DNA from: Azomonas macrocytogenes
GTDB taxonomy: Bacteria; Pseudomonadota; Gammaproteobacteria; Pseudomonadales; Pseudomonadaceae
DNA: 64,000 bases
Reading direction: 5' to 3'
Assembly (NCBI RefSeq): GCF_014191985.1
Contig: NZ_JACHXI010000004.1
Coordinates: forward strand, 62,001-126,000
In this document: piece by piece, positions 1 to 8,625 of the stretch
Layout of the letters: the number at the start of each line of letters is the position of its first letter
Position numbering within the stretch: position 1 is the stretch's first letter
The notes under the pieces: model-generated
The model's database searches: none
Told to the model about the DNA's origin: nothing
What the model saw: the letters and a program-made list of their open reading frames with translations, nothing else
Position numbers and translations under genes: made by a program

Positions 1-1
1 T

Positions 2-1948
2 CTGCTGGATGCTGGCGAAGTCGTCTGCCTGTTCCCGGAAGGCACCATCAGCCGCACCGGGCAACTAGGGGAGTTCCGCCGTGGCTACGAGCGCGCCTGC
101 CAGAAGGCCAAGTCCGATCTGGTAATCGTGCCGTTCTATCTGCGTGGTCTGTGGGGCAGCCAGTTCTCGCGCTCTTCCGGCAAACTCAAGGAACTGCGCG
201 AATCCGCCTGGCACCGTACGGTCATCGTCGCCTTCGGCGAGCCACTGCCCAAAGACACCACGGCGGATGTGGTCAAGCGGCGCATCTTTGACCAGACCAT
301 TCGTTCCTGGCTGCATTATGTAGAGGAACTGCCATCGCTTGCCGATGCCTGGATCGATTGCGTCAAGCGCCGTCCCGGCGAGCTGGCCCTGGCCGACAAT
401 CTGAGCAAACCGCTGAAGGCCGCCCAGGCGCTGGCGGCCAGCTGTGTCATGGCGCGGCGTTTGCGCAAGCTCAGCCCCGAACAGAATATCGGGCTGCTGC
501 TGCCCACCAGCAGCGGCGGCATGCTGGCCAACATGGCAGGGTTGCTGGCCGGCAAGACCTTGGTGAACCTCAACTATACGGCCAGCCAGGAAGCGCTCAG
601 GTCAGCCCTGGAGCAGGCCGAAATTCAGACCATCTACAGCTCCAGGCGCTTTATCGGCAAACTCGACCAGCGTGGCTTGCCGGCCAGCGAAGTACTGGCC
701 GGACGCCGAGTGATCTATCTGGAAGACCTGCGCGAAGAATTCGGCAAGGCCGAGCTGTTGCTGACCTGGCTGGCAATTCGCCTGCTACCGACGCATATGC
801 TCTGCTCGCTGTTCAGCCGGGCGAAAAACCCGCGTGCCACGGCAGCGATCCTTTTCTCCAGTGGCAGCGAAGGAACACCCAAGGGCGTTGTACTCAGTCA
901 CCGCAACATCATGGCCAATCTCAAGCAGACCTCGGACGTGCTCAACACCGAATACCAAGACGTGGTCATGGCCTCCCTGCCGCTGTTCCATGCCTTCGGC
1001 CTGACGGTGACGCAATTCCTGCCGCTGATCGAAGGGCTGCCGGTGGTCTGCCATCCCGACCCGACCGACGTCTTCGGCATCGCCAGATCCATCGCCACCT
1101 ACCGCGCCACCATCATGTGCGGCACCTCCACCTTCCTGCGCCTGTTCGTGCGCAACAAGAAGATCGAGCCGCTGATGCTGGAGAGCATTCGCGTGGTAGT
1201 GGCCGGCGCCGAAAAGATGGACAGCGAGGTGCGCGAGAGCTTCAAGCTCAGGTTCAACAAGAATATCTACGAAGGCTACGGCGCCACCGAGACCGCCCCC
1301 GTCGCTTCGGTCAACCTGCCCGATGCGCTGGATGTGACCTATCTGCAAGTCCAGCGCGGCGGCAAGATCGGCACCGTCGGCATGCCGCTGCCCGGCACCA
1401 GCCTGAAGATCGTCGACCCGGACAGCTTCGCCGAACTCAAGACCGGTGAAGACGGTATGATCCTGGTCGGCGGGCCGCAGGTGATGCAAGGCTATCTGCA
1501 CGACCCCGAGAGGACCGCCAAGGTCATCCACGAACTGGACGGTTTGCGCTGGTACATCACCGGCGACAAGGGGCATCTGGATGAAGACGGTTTCCTCACC
1601 ATCATCGACCGCTACTCGCGCTTCGCCAAGATTGGCGGCGAAATGATCGGCCTCGGCCAGGTGGAAGAGGCGGTGAAGCAGGCCATTGGTGACGCGCAAG
1701 TGGCGATCATGGCCGTCAACGTACCGGACGAGAAGAAGGGAGAACGAATCGTCCTGCTGCATGACCAGCCGCTCGACAGCAGCGAATTGAAACGCAAGCT
1801 GCAGGCCGCCGGTTGCAATCCCCTGATGATTCCCGCTGCCTGGCTCCAGGTAGAGGAGCTGCCCAGGCTGGGTTCGGGCAAGGCGGATATCGCGACGGCG
1901 AAAAAGCTGGCGGCCGAAGGGGCGAAAACGGTATCGCCAGAAGGCTGA
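2..1948 (+). CDS. aas: Acyltransferase / acyl-ACP synthetase (Aas-type), 5' truncated by the window edge
   Basis: The reading frame is open from base 2, so the gene starts upstream of the window; 648 residues are visible. The visible N-terminus carries the PlsC acyltransferase substrate motif FPEGT (about bases 35-49), followed by the rest of a lysophospholipid acyltransferase domain. From about base 400 an AMP-binding (acyl-CoA/ACP synthetase) domain follows, with the adenylate P-loop SSGSEGTPKG near 860-890, YGATET near 1275 and the Y-I-T-G-D-K motif near 1553-1570. The pairing of these domains is that of Aas, which re-acylates lysophosphatidylethanolamine at the inner membrane using acyl-ACP made by the second domain. 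In many Pseudomonas an MFS-like lysophospholipid flippase domain is fused in front; whether that is so here cannot be seen. The domain call is firm, the symbol less so. Confidence 0.88.
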   Translation: MLDAGEVVCLFPEGTISRTGQLGEFRRGYERACQKAKSDLVIVPFYLRGLWGSQFSRSSGKLKELRESAWHRTVIVAFGEPLPKDTTADVVKRRIFDQTIRSWLHYVEELPSLADAWIDCVKRRPGELALADNLSKPLKAAQALAASCVMARRLRKLSPEQNIGLLLPTSSGGMLANMAGLLAGKTLVNLNYTASQEALRSALEQAEIQTIYSSRRFIGKLDQRGLPASEVLAGRRVIYLEDLREEFGKAELLLTWLAIRLLPTHMLCSLFSRAKNPRATAAILFSSGSEGTPKGVVLSHRNIMANLKQTSDVLNTEYQDVVMASLPLFHAFGLTVTQFLPLIEGLPVVCHPDPTDVFGIARSIATYRATIMCGTSTFLRLFVRNKKIEPLMLESIRVVVAGAEKMDSEVRESFKLRFNKNIYEGYGATETAPVASVNLPDALDVTYLQVQRGGKIGTVGMPLPGTSLKIVDPDSFAELKTGEDGMILVGGPQVMQGYLHDPERTAKVIHELDGLRWYITGDKGHLDEDGFLTIIDRYSRFAKIGGEMIGLGQVEEAVKQAIGDAQVAIMAVNVPDEKKGERIVLLHDQPLDSSELKRKLQAAGCNPLMIPAAWLQVEELPRLGSGKADIATAKKLAAEGAKTVSPEG

Positions 1949-1991
1949 TAGCCTGGTCACGGGTATGGAAGCCGGACTGCTGGCTCAGAGG

Positions 1992-2180
1992 CTAATCGGC
2001 AAAGCTACCGCCAATGAAGCGCTCCGGCACCACGACAATGGCTTGCTGCAAGCCCTGGTTATGCAGCTTGTCCAGCGCGAGGAACATCAGTGCACGGGAT
2101 TTGCCTGATGCCGGCGGCGATTTGATCAGCAGGCACTGCTCACCGCGCTTGGCATAGGCGCGCTCCTGCATGGCGCGCAT
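1992..2180 (-). pseudogene. Fragment of a DEAD/DEAH-type helicase (Walker A region only)
   Basis: Sixty-two codons encode a piece containing SPPASGKSRALMF, a P-loop, followed by a strand like motif Ia (AIVVVPER) as in SF2 helicases of restriction or mobile-element type. The frame stays open upstream to about base 2276 before a stop, so more of the original N-terminus may be present (the stretch TARTGASCKANELG reads smoothly into it). It ends abruptly at a TAG after F-A-D and lacks every later helicase motif. It lies against the end of the aas gene and beside a toxin-antitoxin pair, which fits a leftover of an excised island. A short functional peptide is unlikely. Confidence 0.5.
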
Positions 2181-2311
2181 GCCCAGTTCGTTGGCCTTGC
2201 AGGATGCGCCGGTGCGCGCCGTGGTGATATACGGATGGCACTGTGTCGGCGTTGGTGGGATTGCTCGGGTCGGTTATTGCAAAGCGTTCTCCGTGGATAT
2301 ATCGCCGCTGG

Positions 2312-2716
2312 TCAGGCTTCGTGCCAGTTCAGCCACTGCAAGCCCGACACACGAGAGAATTCGCGCACATTACGCGTCACCAGCGTGGCCTGATGGCGCA
2401 CTGCCGTGGCAGCGATCAGCGTATCGTGCGGGCCGATAGGGGTGCCTGCGGCCTCCAGGTCGGCGCGAATACGGGCAGCCTGCGCAGCGCATTCACTGTC
2501 GAACGGCAAAAGCTGCATGGGCCGCAGCAGTTGCGCCAATGCTGCCAGACGGGGCGCTGCGGCCTCCTGCGGCAAGCGCAAAAGACCGTAGCGCAGCTCG
2601 TATTCGACAATGGCCGGCACGCCGATATCGGCAGGAGGCAGGGCTTGCAGGCGCGGCACCACCTGCGGATCGCCGCGAAAATAGTAGCTGATGGTGTTGC
2701 TGTCGAGAATCAGCAA
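2312..2716 (-). CDS. PIN-domain ribonuclease toxin, VapC family
   Basis: A 134-residue PIN-domain protein. The acidic residues expected of the Mg-dependent RNase site are present: D5 (LDSNTISYYF), E40 (VEYELRYG) and D98 (PHDTLIAA), with the typical TRNVREF segment near 114-120. VapC toxins cleave tRNA or rRNA and are neutralised by a DNA-binding VapB partner. The start is a TTG at 2716. A GAGGA sequence overlapping the stop of the upstream antitoxin gene serves as ribosome site, and the two genes are 9 bases apart, so they form one operon. The pair sits in a stretch of gene fragments, consistent with arrival on a mobile element. The target RNA cannot be told from sequence. Confidence 0.88.
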   Translation of the reverse strand: MLILDSNTISYYFRGDPQVVPRLQALPPADIGVPAIVEYELRYGLLRLPQEAAAPRLAALAQLLRPMQLLPFDSECAAQAARIRADLEAAGTPIGPHDTLIAATAVRHQATLVTRNVREFSRVSGLQWLNWHEA

Positions 2717-2725
2717 GGCAAGTCC

Positions 2726-2956
2726 TCAAAAACCCAGCCGCGGCACATCGGCAGGCGCTGTGACGGGGCTGTCTTCGCGCAAGGGAAAATCGGCAAACCG
2801 GCCGGCCAGTTCCAAACAGTCCTTGGGCCATTCCTGGGCGGCATACTTGCGGATGATCTCTGCCACCCAGCGACTTTTCGACATGCCATTGGCCTGCGCG
2901 GCCTGCTCCACCAGCGCCTGTGTAGCGTCATCGAGATAGAGGGTGATTTGTGACAT
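2726..2956 (-). CDS. Antitoxin partner of the PIN toxin (ribbon-helix-helix type)
   Basis: A 76-residue protein beginning MSQITLYLDD, a beta strand plus helices typical of ribbon-helix-helix antitoxins that bind operator DNA as dimers. Its acidic, flexible C-terminal half (about residues 45-76) would wrap the toxin. The ATG at 2956 is chosen because GGAGGT lies 6 bases before it; a longer frame exists upstream but has no ribosome site. The gene precedes the toxin gene by 9 bases in the same direction, the usual VapB-VapC order. Such pairs normally repress their own promoter, which would lie in the AT-rich stretch just above 2956. Confidence 0.82.
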   Translation of the reverse strand: MSQITLYLDDATQALVEQAAQANGMSKSRWVAEIIRKYAAQEWPKDCLELAGRFADFPLREDSPVTAPADVPRLGF

Positions 2957-3076
2957 GACGGCACCTCCAGTCATGGGTGAGGCAATTATATTTGCAAGTA
3001 TATTTTTTGCGGTCGATGCGTCAAGCAGGGCCATATCTGCGGCGCCCTGTGCAGGCGCTGGTTGGCTTGCACAATT

Positions 3077-3202
3077 TCACTGGATGCACCCATGCTGCCG
3101 AACGTAGTTGAGCACCATTTCCGGGTGTTGCACTTGGCTGAAACCGACTTGCCGGGTATAGGCCAGTTTGTCTCCCCTGGCGTGATATATGTCCACCGAG
3201 CC
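3077..3202 (-). pseudogene. Possible remnant of a winged-helix DNA-binding protein
   Basis: Minus-strand frame ending QHPEMVLNYVRQHGCIQ then a stop. The segment resembles the start of a C-terminal winged helix found in some AAA-4/Fic-type regulators, but only about 40 residues remain and the helix-turn-helix itself is missing. The similarity appears to stop where the TnpB remnant on the other strand begins (about 3203), which suggests an insertion junction. This rests on remembered sequence character alone and is weak. Confidence 0.22.
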
Positions 3203-3451
3203 GATGCGGGATGGGGTGAACTGATGCGCCAGATCCAGTACAAAGGCGAGTGGGCTGGACGGCAGATCGTTCAGATCGACCGCTGTTATCCAAGCTCGAA
3301 GCGCTGTTCGGGGTGTGGGTATCTCGTTGCATCCCTGCCACTTAATGTTCGTTCGTGGGCCTGCCCGTAATGCGGGATTGACCATGATCGCGATATCAAC
3401 GCGGCACTCAATATAAAAGCCGCCGGGCTGGTGGTGCCGACCTTCGGCTGA
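3203..3451 (+). pseudogene. C-terminal remnant of a TnpB-type (IS200/IS605) protein, with in-frame stop
   Basis: The frame reads DAGWGELMRQIQYKGEWAG, then YPSSKRCSGCG, then W-A-C-P-stop-C-G-x-DHDRDINAALNI. This is the RuvC-end zinc ribbon (two C-x-x-C pairs) and the DRD-x-NAA signature of TnpB, the RNA-guided nuclease of IS605 elements. A TAA at 3368-3370 interrupts the second Cys pair, and all of the protein before the last ~80 residues is absent, so it is dead. No transposase TnpA or left end is present. The remnant stops at 3451, 61 bases before rluE. Confidence 0.7.
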
Positions 3452-3512
3452 GGGTTGCGGGGATGCCGGTCGGGCTCTAGCATGCCTGGCCTTTGTTGCC
3501 GATGATTTTTAC

Positions 3513-4139
3513 ATGGCCCGCCAACCCCATCGCCCGGTGTCCCGTCCGGCGCTATCCACACCGCGTCGTATTGCCAAGCCGCCGCCGGCCGAGCCGCGAC
3601 TGTTGCTGTTCAACAAGCCGTTCGATGTGCTGACCCAGTTCAGCGGCGGCGATGGTCGTGCCACGCTCAAGGATTTCATCAAGGCTCCCGGGGTTTATCC
3701 GGCCGGTCGCCTGGATCGCGATAGCGAAGGGCTGTTGTTGCTGACCAGCGATGGCCGCTTGCAGGCGCGGATCGCCGATCCGCGCCACAAGTTGGCGAAA
3801 ACCTACTGGGTTCAGGTGGAAGGCGAGTCGGACGACGAGCAGTTGCAGCGACTGCGCGAAGGTGTCCAGCTCAACGATGGCCTAACCTTGCCAGCCGAGG
3901 TGAGGCGTCTGGCTGAGCCAGAGCTCTGGCCACGCGAGCCGCCGGTACGTTTTCGCAAGACCGTGCCCAGCAGCTGGCTGGAGTTGGTCATCCGCGAGGG
4001 TCGCAATCGCCAGGTCCGGCGCATGACCGCAGCCGTCGGCCTGCCGACCTTGCGTCTGGTGCGGGTCCGTATCGGCCCCTGGACACTGGATGGGCTGGCA
4101 CCGGGCGAGTGGCGGGAAGTGCCGGCGCAGCTCAAGTAG
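3513..4139 (+). CDS. rluE: 23S rRNA pseudouridine synthase E
   Basis: A 208-residue protein of the RsuA/RluB/E/F family. It contains the catalytic motif [13 protein letters not shown] with D68 as the nucleophilic aspartate, and the conserved basic RNA-binding segment [10 protein letters not shown] near 170. It lacks the N-terminal S4 domain carried by RsuA, RluB and RluF, which points to RluE, the enzyme that makes pseudouridine 2457 in E. coli 23S rRNA. A basic N-terminal extension of about 25 residues precedes the domain. It is a single gene, convergent with the Lrp gene that follows. Confidence 0.87.
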   Translation: MARQPHRPVSRPALSTPRRIAKPPPAEPRLLLFNKPFDVLTQFSGGDGRATLKDFIKAPGVYPAGRLDRDSEGLLLLTSDGRLQARIADPRHKLAKTYWVQVEGESDDEQLQRLREGVQLNDGLTLPAEVRRLAEPELWPREPPVRFRKTVPSSWLELVIREGRNRQVRRMTAAVGLPTLRLVRVRIGPWTLDGLAPGEWREVPAQLK

Positions 4140-4181
4140 GACGCGAAGCCCGCCTGGGCCACGGATGGCGCGACAAACTCA

Positions 4182-4658
4182 TCAGCGCAAGTGTGTCAGC
4201 GGCAGTTCCGTGCTGGAGATCACCTGGCGCAGCACGAAGCTGGAGCGCACGCTGGAGACGCCTTCGATACGGGTCAGGGTGCCAAGCAAAAATTGCTGGT
4301 AGTGGTCCATGTCCGGCACCACCACCTTGAGCTGGTAATCTGCGTCCATGCCTGTGATCAGGCTGCATTCCATCACTTCGGGGCATTTGCCGATCACGTC
4401 TTCGAAATGCTCGAAGCGTTCCGGCGTGTGGCGGTCCATGCCGATCAGCACGTGGGCGGTAAGCGTAAGGCCGAGGTGCTTGCGGTTGAGCAGGGCGACC
4501 TGGCGGACAATATAGCCGTCATCTTCCAGTTGCTTGACCCGACGCGAACAGGGTGATGGAGAGAGGCCTATGCGTTCGGCCAGCTCCTGGTTGGAGATCC
4601 TGGCGTCACGCTGCAATTCGGCGAGGATTTTCAGATCGTATCGGTCAAGCTTGCTCAT
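4182..4658 (-). CDS. Lrp/AsnC-family transcriptional regulator
   Basis: A 158-residue regulator. Residues 1-60 form the winged helix (LDRYDLKILAELQ, then SNQELAERIGLSPSPCSRR, the usual recognition helix). The remainder is the RAM ligand-binding domain with GMDADYQLKVVVPD. Such proteins are octameric amino-acid-responsive regulators. The start at 4658 gives the canonical MSKLDRYDLKIL beginning; a 49-residue upward extension is AT-rich promoter DNA without family similarity. The ribosome site is weak (AAGACATACCG). No adjacent amino-acid gene indicates its target. Confidence 0.9.
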   Translation of the reverse strand: MSKLDRYDLKILAELQRDARISNQELAERIGLSPSPCSRRVKQLEDDGYIVRQVALLNRKHLGLTLTAHVLIGMDRHTPERFEHFEDVIGKCPEVMECSLITGMDADYQLKVVVPDMDHYQQFLLGTLTRIEGVSSVRSSFVLRQVISSTELPLTHLR

Positions 4659-4971
4659 GATCGGTATGTCTTGGCATGAAATTGCTTTAATTAATAATCC
4701 AGTACTAGATACTTGCGCAATAGATGATTTTTCGGACGGTTTTAAGAAATTAATGGCGCGGCCTCTGGCGTAAGCTTTTCCCAACTTCCGTTTTTGGCGA
4801 AACACTGCCGATCCGTACCCCGGTTCGAGCTGCCGCAGACCTCACAAGGGGCGCGGCCCGGAAGTCGCCACGCTCACGAGGCGGCAGGCGAAGCAGGGTG
4901 AAACCAGCCACCCTTTGCCAGCGAAGACGCATGGGAGACCGCAAGGTCTCCCTGCTTGTTTCTGGAATCGC
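4659..4971. other. Intergenic region with AT-rich Lrp promoter and a perfect hairpin
   Basis: The first 100 bases above the Lrp start are markedly AT-rich and hold its presumed promoter. At 4933-4952 there is a perfect hairpin, GGGAGACC-GCAA-GGTCTCCC, 20 bases beyond the stop of the metal exporter gene. It lacks a clear T run on either strand, so it may be a weak or processing hairpin rather than an intrinsic terminator. Nothing coding is seen. Confidence 0.5.
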
Positions 4972-5883
4972 TCACTGCTTCGCTCCGGCCGACTGCCATC
5001 GGCTGCGCAGGTGCAGCGGATCGGCATGCACCAGCACTTCGGTATTCGGATATTCCTGGCGTATCGCCTGCGTTATCGCTTCGCAAACGGCATGCACACG
5101 CCGCAGCGGCATCTCGTCGGGCAGGTCGATATGCAACTGGACGAACCAATTCATTCCCGAAGCCCGGGTGCGCAAATCGTGGCAACCGAGCACGTCGGGC
5201 ACGGCGTTGATCAGCTGTTGCATGTGTTGGCCGATTTCCGTCGGCAACTCGGTATCCATCAGTATCGAACTGGCTTCGCGAGCGATGCCGATGGCATTCC
5301 AGAGGATATAGAAGGCGATGCCGATGCCAAAGAAGGCATCCACCCGATTCAACCCGACGCTGGCCAGTAGCAAGGCCAGGAGGATGCTGCCGTTGAGCAG
5401 CAGGTCCGAGTGGTAGTGCAGGGAGTCGGCGCGTACTGCCGTGGAGCCGGTGATTCTTACTACGTGCCGTTGGTAGGCCAGCAGGGCGACGGTTACCGCC
5501 AGCGACAGGAGCATTACCACGATGCCGGCGGTCGGGCTGCCCAATGGCTCGGGATGGAACAGGCGGTCGATAGCCTGGGTGCCCACGATTAGGGCGCTGA
5601 TACAGATGAAAGCCGCCTGCCCAAGCCCGGCGAGCGCCTCGGCCTTGCCATGACCATAGCGGTGATTGTCGTCAGCCGGGCGCAGTGAATAGCGTACGGC
5701 CAGCAGGTTGAGCAAGGAAGCCACGCCATCCAGCAGCGAATCAGTGAGCCCGCCCAGCAGGCTCACCGAGCCGCTGAGCCACCAGGCTACTGCCTTGCAG
5801 ATGGCCAGCAGAATGGCAGTGCCCAGGGCGGCATTGGTAGCAAGGCGCAGCAGACGGGCGTGTTCGGCAGGAATGTTCGTCAT
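4972..5883 (-). CDS. fieF: Cation diffusion facilitator, FieF/YiiP-like divalent metal exporter
   Basis: A 303-residue inner-membrane protein with six predicted membrane segments and a cytosolic C-terminal domain from about residue 215. The transport-site residues are visible as D48 and D52 (TDSLLDG) and H156 and D160 (HYHSD), the same spacing as the tetrahedral site A of YiiP. The loop HRYGHGKAE (74-82) carries the further histidines of the family. It would export Zn(II), Fe(II) or related ions by proton antiport. It is a single gene on the minus strand; its promoter lies in the 200 bases shared with hrpB. Confidence 0.9.
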   Translation of the reverse strand: MTNIPAEHARLLRLATNAALGTAILLAICKAVAWWLSGSVSLLGGLTDSLLDGVASLLNLLAVRYSLRPADDNHRYGHGKAEALAGLGQAAFICISALIVGTQAIDRLFHPEPLGSPTAGIVVMLLSLAVTVALLAYQRHVVRITGSTAVRADSLHYHSDLLLNGSILLALLLASVGLNRVDAFFGIGIAFYILWNAIGIAREASSILMDTELPTEIGQHMQQLINAVPDVLGCHDLRTRASGMNWFVQLHIDLPDEMPLRRVHAVCEAITQAIRQEYPNTEVLVHADPLHLRSRWQSAGAKQ

Positions 5884-6091
5884 GGTCAGGCTTTTATTTC
5901 AGGCGGCGAGAACCCGCGATACAGGGTCAGAACGCTGCAGACAACAGTACCCATGGGGTTCTCCAGAAAAACCGCTGCCACTATACCGGAGTAGCGGGCG
6001 GCATACCGGCTACAGGTAACAGTGAGGGCAGGATCAGCCCCCAGCCTTGGCCTGCCGCTATAATCCTGCTCCCTTTTGTGGAGTGCTCCCC

Positions 6092-8608
6092 ATGCCGATC
6101 CTGCCCATCGACGAAACCTTGCCGGTCCTGCGCGAGGCGTTGTTGCGGCGTGACGAAGTGGTCCTGGAAGCGCCGCCCGGTGCCGGCAAGACCACGCGAG
6201 TGCCGCTGGCTCTGCTGGGTGAGCCATGGCTGGCGGGGCAACGCATCCTCATGCTGGAGCCGCGCCGGTTGGCGGCACGGGCGGCGGCGGAACGGCTGGC
6301 TGGCGAGCTGGGCGAACCGGTCGGCGCAACGGTGGGGTATCGCATCCGTCTGGAAAGCCGGGTTGGACCGGATACCCGTATCGAAGTGGTCACCGAAGGT
6401 ATTCTTGCTCGCCGGTTGCAGGACGATCCGGCCTTGGAAGGCGTGGGCCTGGTGATCTTCGATGAGTTCCACGAGCGTAGCCTGGATGCCGACCTGGCCC
6501 TGGCGTTGACCCTGAATGCCCGTTTGCTGCTGCGTGAGGAGCCGCTCAAGCTACTCCTGATGTCCGCCACGCTGGACGGTGAGCGGTTGTCCGCGCTGCT
6601 GGACGAAGCACCGGTGGTACGCAGCGACGGGCGTATGCATCCGGTGGCGACTCGCTGGGGGCGACCCGGGCAGCCGGGCGAACGCATCGAGCTGCGCGTC
6701 GTGCAAACGGTATTGCAGGCATTGGCTGAGGAAAGTGGCAGCATCCTGGTCTTTTTGCCTGGCCAGGCGGAAATCCGGCGCGTGCAGGAAGCGCTCGAAG
6801 CACAACTGATCGGGCGCACTGGCATCCTGCTTTGTCCGCTGCATGGCGAACTGGAACTGACGGCCCAGCGCGCGGCCATCGAAGCGGCGCCGACTGGTCA
6901 GCGCAAAGTGGTGCTGGCCACCAATATCGCCGAAACCAGCCTGACTATCGAAGGCGTGCGCGTGGTGGTGGATGCAGGGCTTGCCCGCGTGCCGCGTTTC
7001 GACCCCGGGAGTGGCATGACGCGCCTGGACACCCGACGGATTTCCCGTGCTTCGGCAACCCAGCGCGCCGGGCGGGCGGGGCGTCTGGAGCCCGGCATCT
7101 GTTATCGGCTGTGGTCGGAAGAACAGCACGCCCAACTGGCGGCGCATGGCGAAGCGGAAATTCTCCAGGCCGACCTGGCCGGTCTCGCCCTGCAACTGGC
7201 GCGCTGGGGCGCCGAACCGGACGACCTCGTCTGGCTGGATCTACCGCCCACCGCCGCGCATGCTCTGGCCCAGGTGTTGCTCGAACGCCTCGGCGCCCTG
7301 GAGCGTAGCGCCCAGGGCCACTGGAAGTTGACTGCCCATGGCCAGGCATTGACCGAGCTGCCAGCGCATCCGCGCATTGCCCATCTGCTATTGCGCGGAC
7401 AGGCGCTGGGACTGGGCCGGCTGGCGGCGGATATCGCTGCCCTGTTGGTAGAGCGGGATATTCAGAAAGGTGGCGGGGTGGATCTGGCGACGCGCCTGAA
7501 TCTGCTGCAGGCCGGGCGTGGCAGCGGTGCGGTGCAGCGGGTGAGGCAACTGGCCAGACAGTTTCACCGTCTGTTGCGCGGCCCGGCAGGTACTACACCG
7601 GAGGTAGAGGACGATCCGCGCTGGATCGGTGCGCTGCTGGCCTTCGCTTATCCCGACCGCATCGCCCGCCAGCGGCGCGAGGGCGGTGCCGACTATCGCC
7701 TGGCCAATGGCCGCGCTGCGCAGTTCAGCGAGACCGATTCGTTGATGAAGGAAGCCTGGCTGGTGATTGCCGAGCTGGGCAGTCGGCAGGGTCATCGCGA
7801 GGAGCGTATCTATCGGGCTGCTGCGCTGGACCCGGCGTTGTTCGAGAGCATCCTGGCCGAGCAGGTGCAAGAGCATGAACAGCTGGAATGGGACGAACGC
7901 GAAGGGGTGCTGCGTGCCGAACGCCAGCGCCGAGTCGGTGAATTGGTGCTGGCGCGCGAGCCGCTGGCAGAACTGGACGACAATGCCCGTGATCGTGCCT
8001 TGCTCGAACTGGTCCGACGCAAGGGGCTGGAGCTGTTGCCCTGGACGCCGGAACTGCGTCAGTGGCAGGCACGGGTGTTGCTGTTGCGCCACCTCGATCT
8101 GGAACAGGGCAGCGACAGCGCTTGGCCTGATCTGAGCGATATCGCTCTGTTGCAACGATTGGACGAGTGGCTACTGCCGTACCTGGGCCGGGTCACACGG
8201 CTGGCGCACTTCGCCCAACTGGACCTTGCCGGCATGCTTGCCACACTACTGCCCTGGCCTTTGCCGCAGAAACTGGATGAGCTGGCACCAGTGGCTATTG
8301 CTGTACCTTCCGGTTCGCGCATTCGGCTCGACTATCACGAGGCGCCACCGGTACTGGCGGTGCGTCTGCAAGAGCTGTTCGGCCTGGCCGACACGCCGCG
8401 CATCGCCGGCGGGCGCCAGCCCGTCAAGCTGCACCTGCTGTCGCCGGCGCGCCGCCCGGTACAGGTCACCCAGGATCTGGCGAACTTCTGGCGCAGCACT
8501 TACGCCGAGGTGAAGAAGGATCTGAAGGGGCGCTACCCCAAGCACTACTGGCCGGACGATCCACTGATCGCCGCGCCGACGGCGCGGGCCAAACCGCGCG
8601 GTACCTGA
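6092..8608 (+). CDS. hrpB: ATP-dependent helicase HrpB
   Basis: An 838-residue DEAH-type helicase. It has Walker A APPGAGKT (27-34), the Walker B motif in the HrpB form DEFH (124-127), motif III SAT (158-160), QRAGRAGR-type motif VI near 330, and the long HrpB C-terminal domain. The start at 6092 (MPILPIDETLP) has GGAG 8 bases upstream and gives the normal family length; the frame continues 15 codons further up without a ribosome site. Its cellular RNA substrate is not established; in P. aeruginosa HrpA rather than HrpB is linked to mRNA processing. Confidence 0.9.
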   Translation: MPILPIDETLPVLREALLRRDEVVLEAPPGAGKTTRVPLALLGEPWLAGQRILMLEPRRLAARAAAERLAGELGEPVGATVGYRIRLESRVGPDTRIEVVTEGILARRLQDDPALEGVGLVIFDEFHERSLDADLALALTLNARLLLREEPLKLLLMSATLDGERLSALLDEAPVVRSDGRMHPVATRWGRPGQPGERIELRVVQTVLQALAEESGSILVFLPGQAEIRRVQEALEAQLIGRTGILLCPLHGELELTAQRAAIEAAPTGQRKVVLATNIAETSLTIEGVRVVVDAGLARVPRFDPGSGMTRLDTRRISRASATQRAGRAGRLEPGICYRLWSEEQHAQLAAHGEAEILQADLAGLALQLARWGAEPDDLVWLDLPPTAAHALAQVLLERLGALERSAQGHWKLTAHGQALTELPAHPRIAHLLLRGQALGLGRLAADIAALLVERDIQKGGGVDLATRLNLLQAGRGSGAVQRVRQLARQFHRLLRGPAGTTPEVEDDPRWIGALLAFAYPDRIARQRREGGADYRLANGRAAQFSETDSLMKEAWLVIAELGSRQGHREERIYRAAALDPALFESILAEQVQEHEQLEWDEREGVLRAERQRRVGELVLAREPLAELDDNARDRALLELVRRKGLELLPWTPELRQWQARVLLLRHLDLEQGSDSAWPDLSDIALLQRLDEWLLPYLGRVTRLAHFAQLDLAGMLATLLPWPLPQKLDELAPVAIAVPSGSRIRLDYHEAPPVLAVRLQELFGLADTPRIAGGRQPVKLHLLSPARRPVQVTQDLANFWRSTYAEVKKDLKGRYPKHYWPDDPLIAAPTARAKPRGT

Positions 8609-8625
8609 TCTGGCGCGCTGGCAGC

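Noticed and set aside
785-1960. Long antisense frame inside the aas gene, and similar long frames opposite fecR, cas2-3, tauD, glyA and radA
   Set aside because: They lie opposite well-supported genes in GC-rich DNA, where codon bias opens shadow frames. They have no domains or ribosome sites.
3077-3385. Treating the minus-strand 102-codon frame over the TnpB remnant as a gene
   Set aside because: Its first half is antisense to the TnpB zinc ribbon; only the last about 40 codons have any independent character, listed as a weak relic.
4933-4952. Perfect hairpin near the end of the metal exporter gene as an intrinsic terminator
   Set aside because: Stem is strong but no T run follows on either strand; recorded only as a hairpin.
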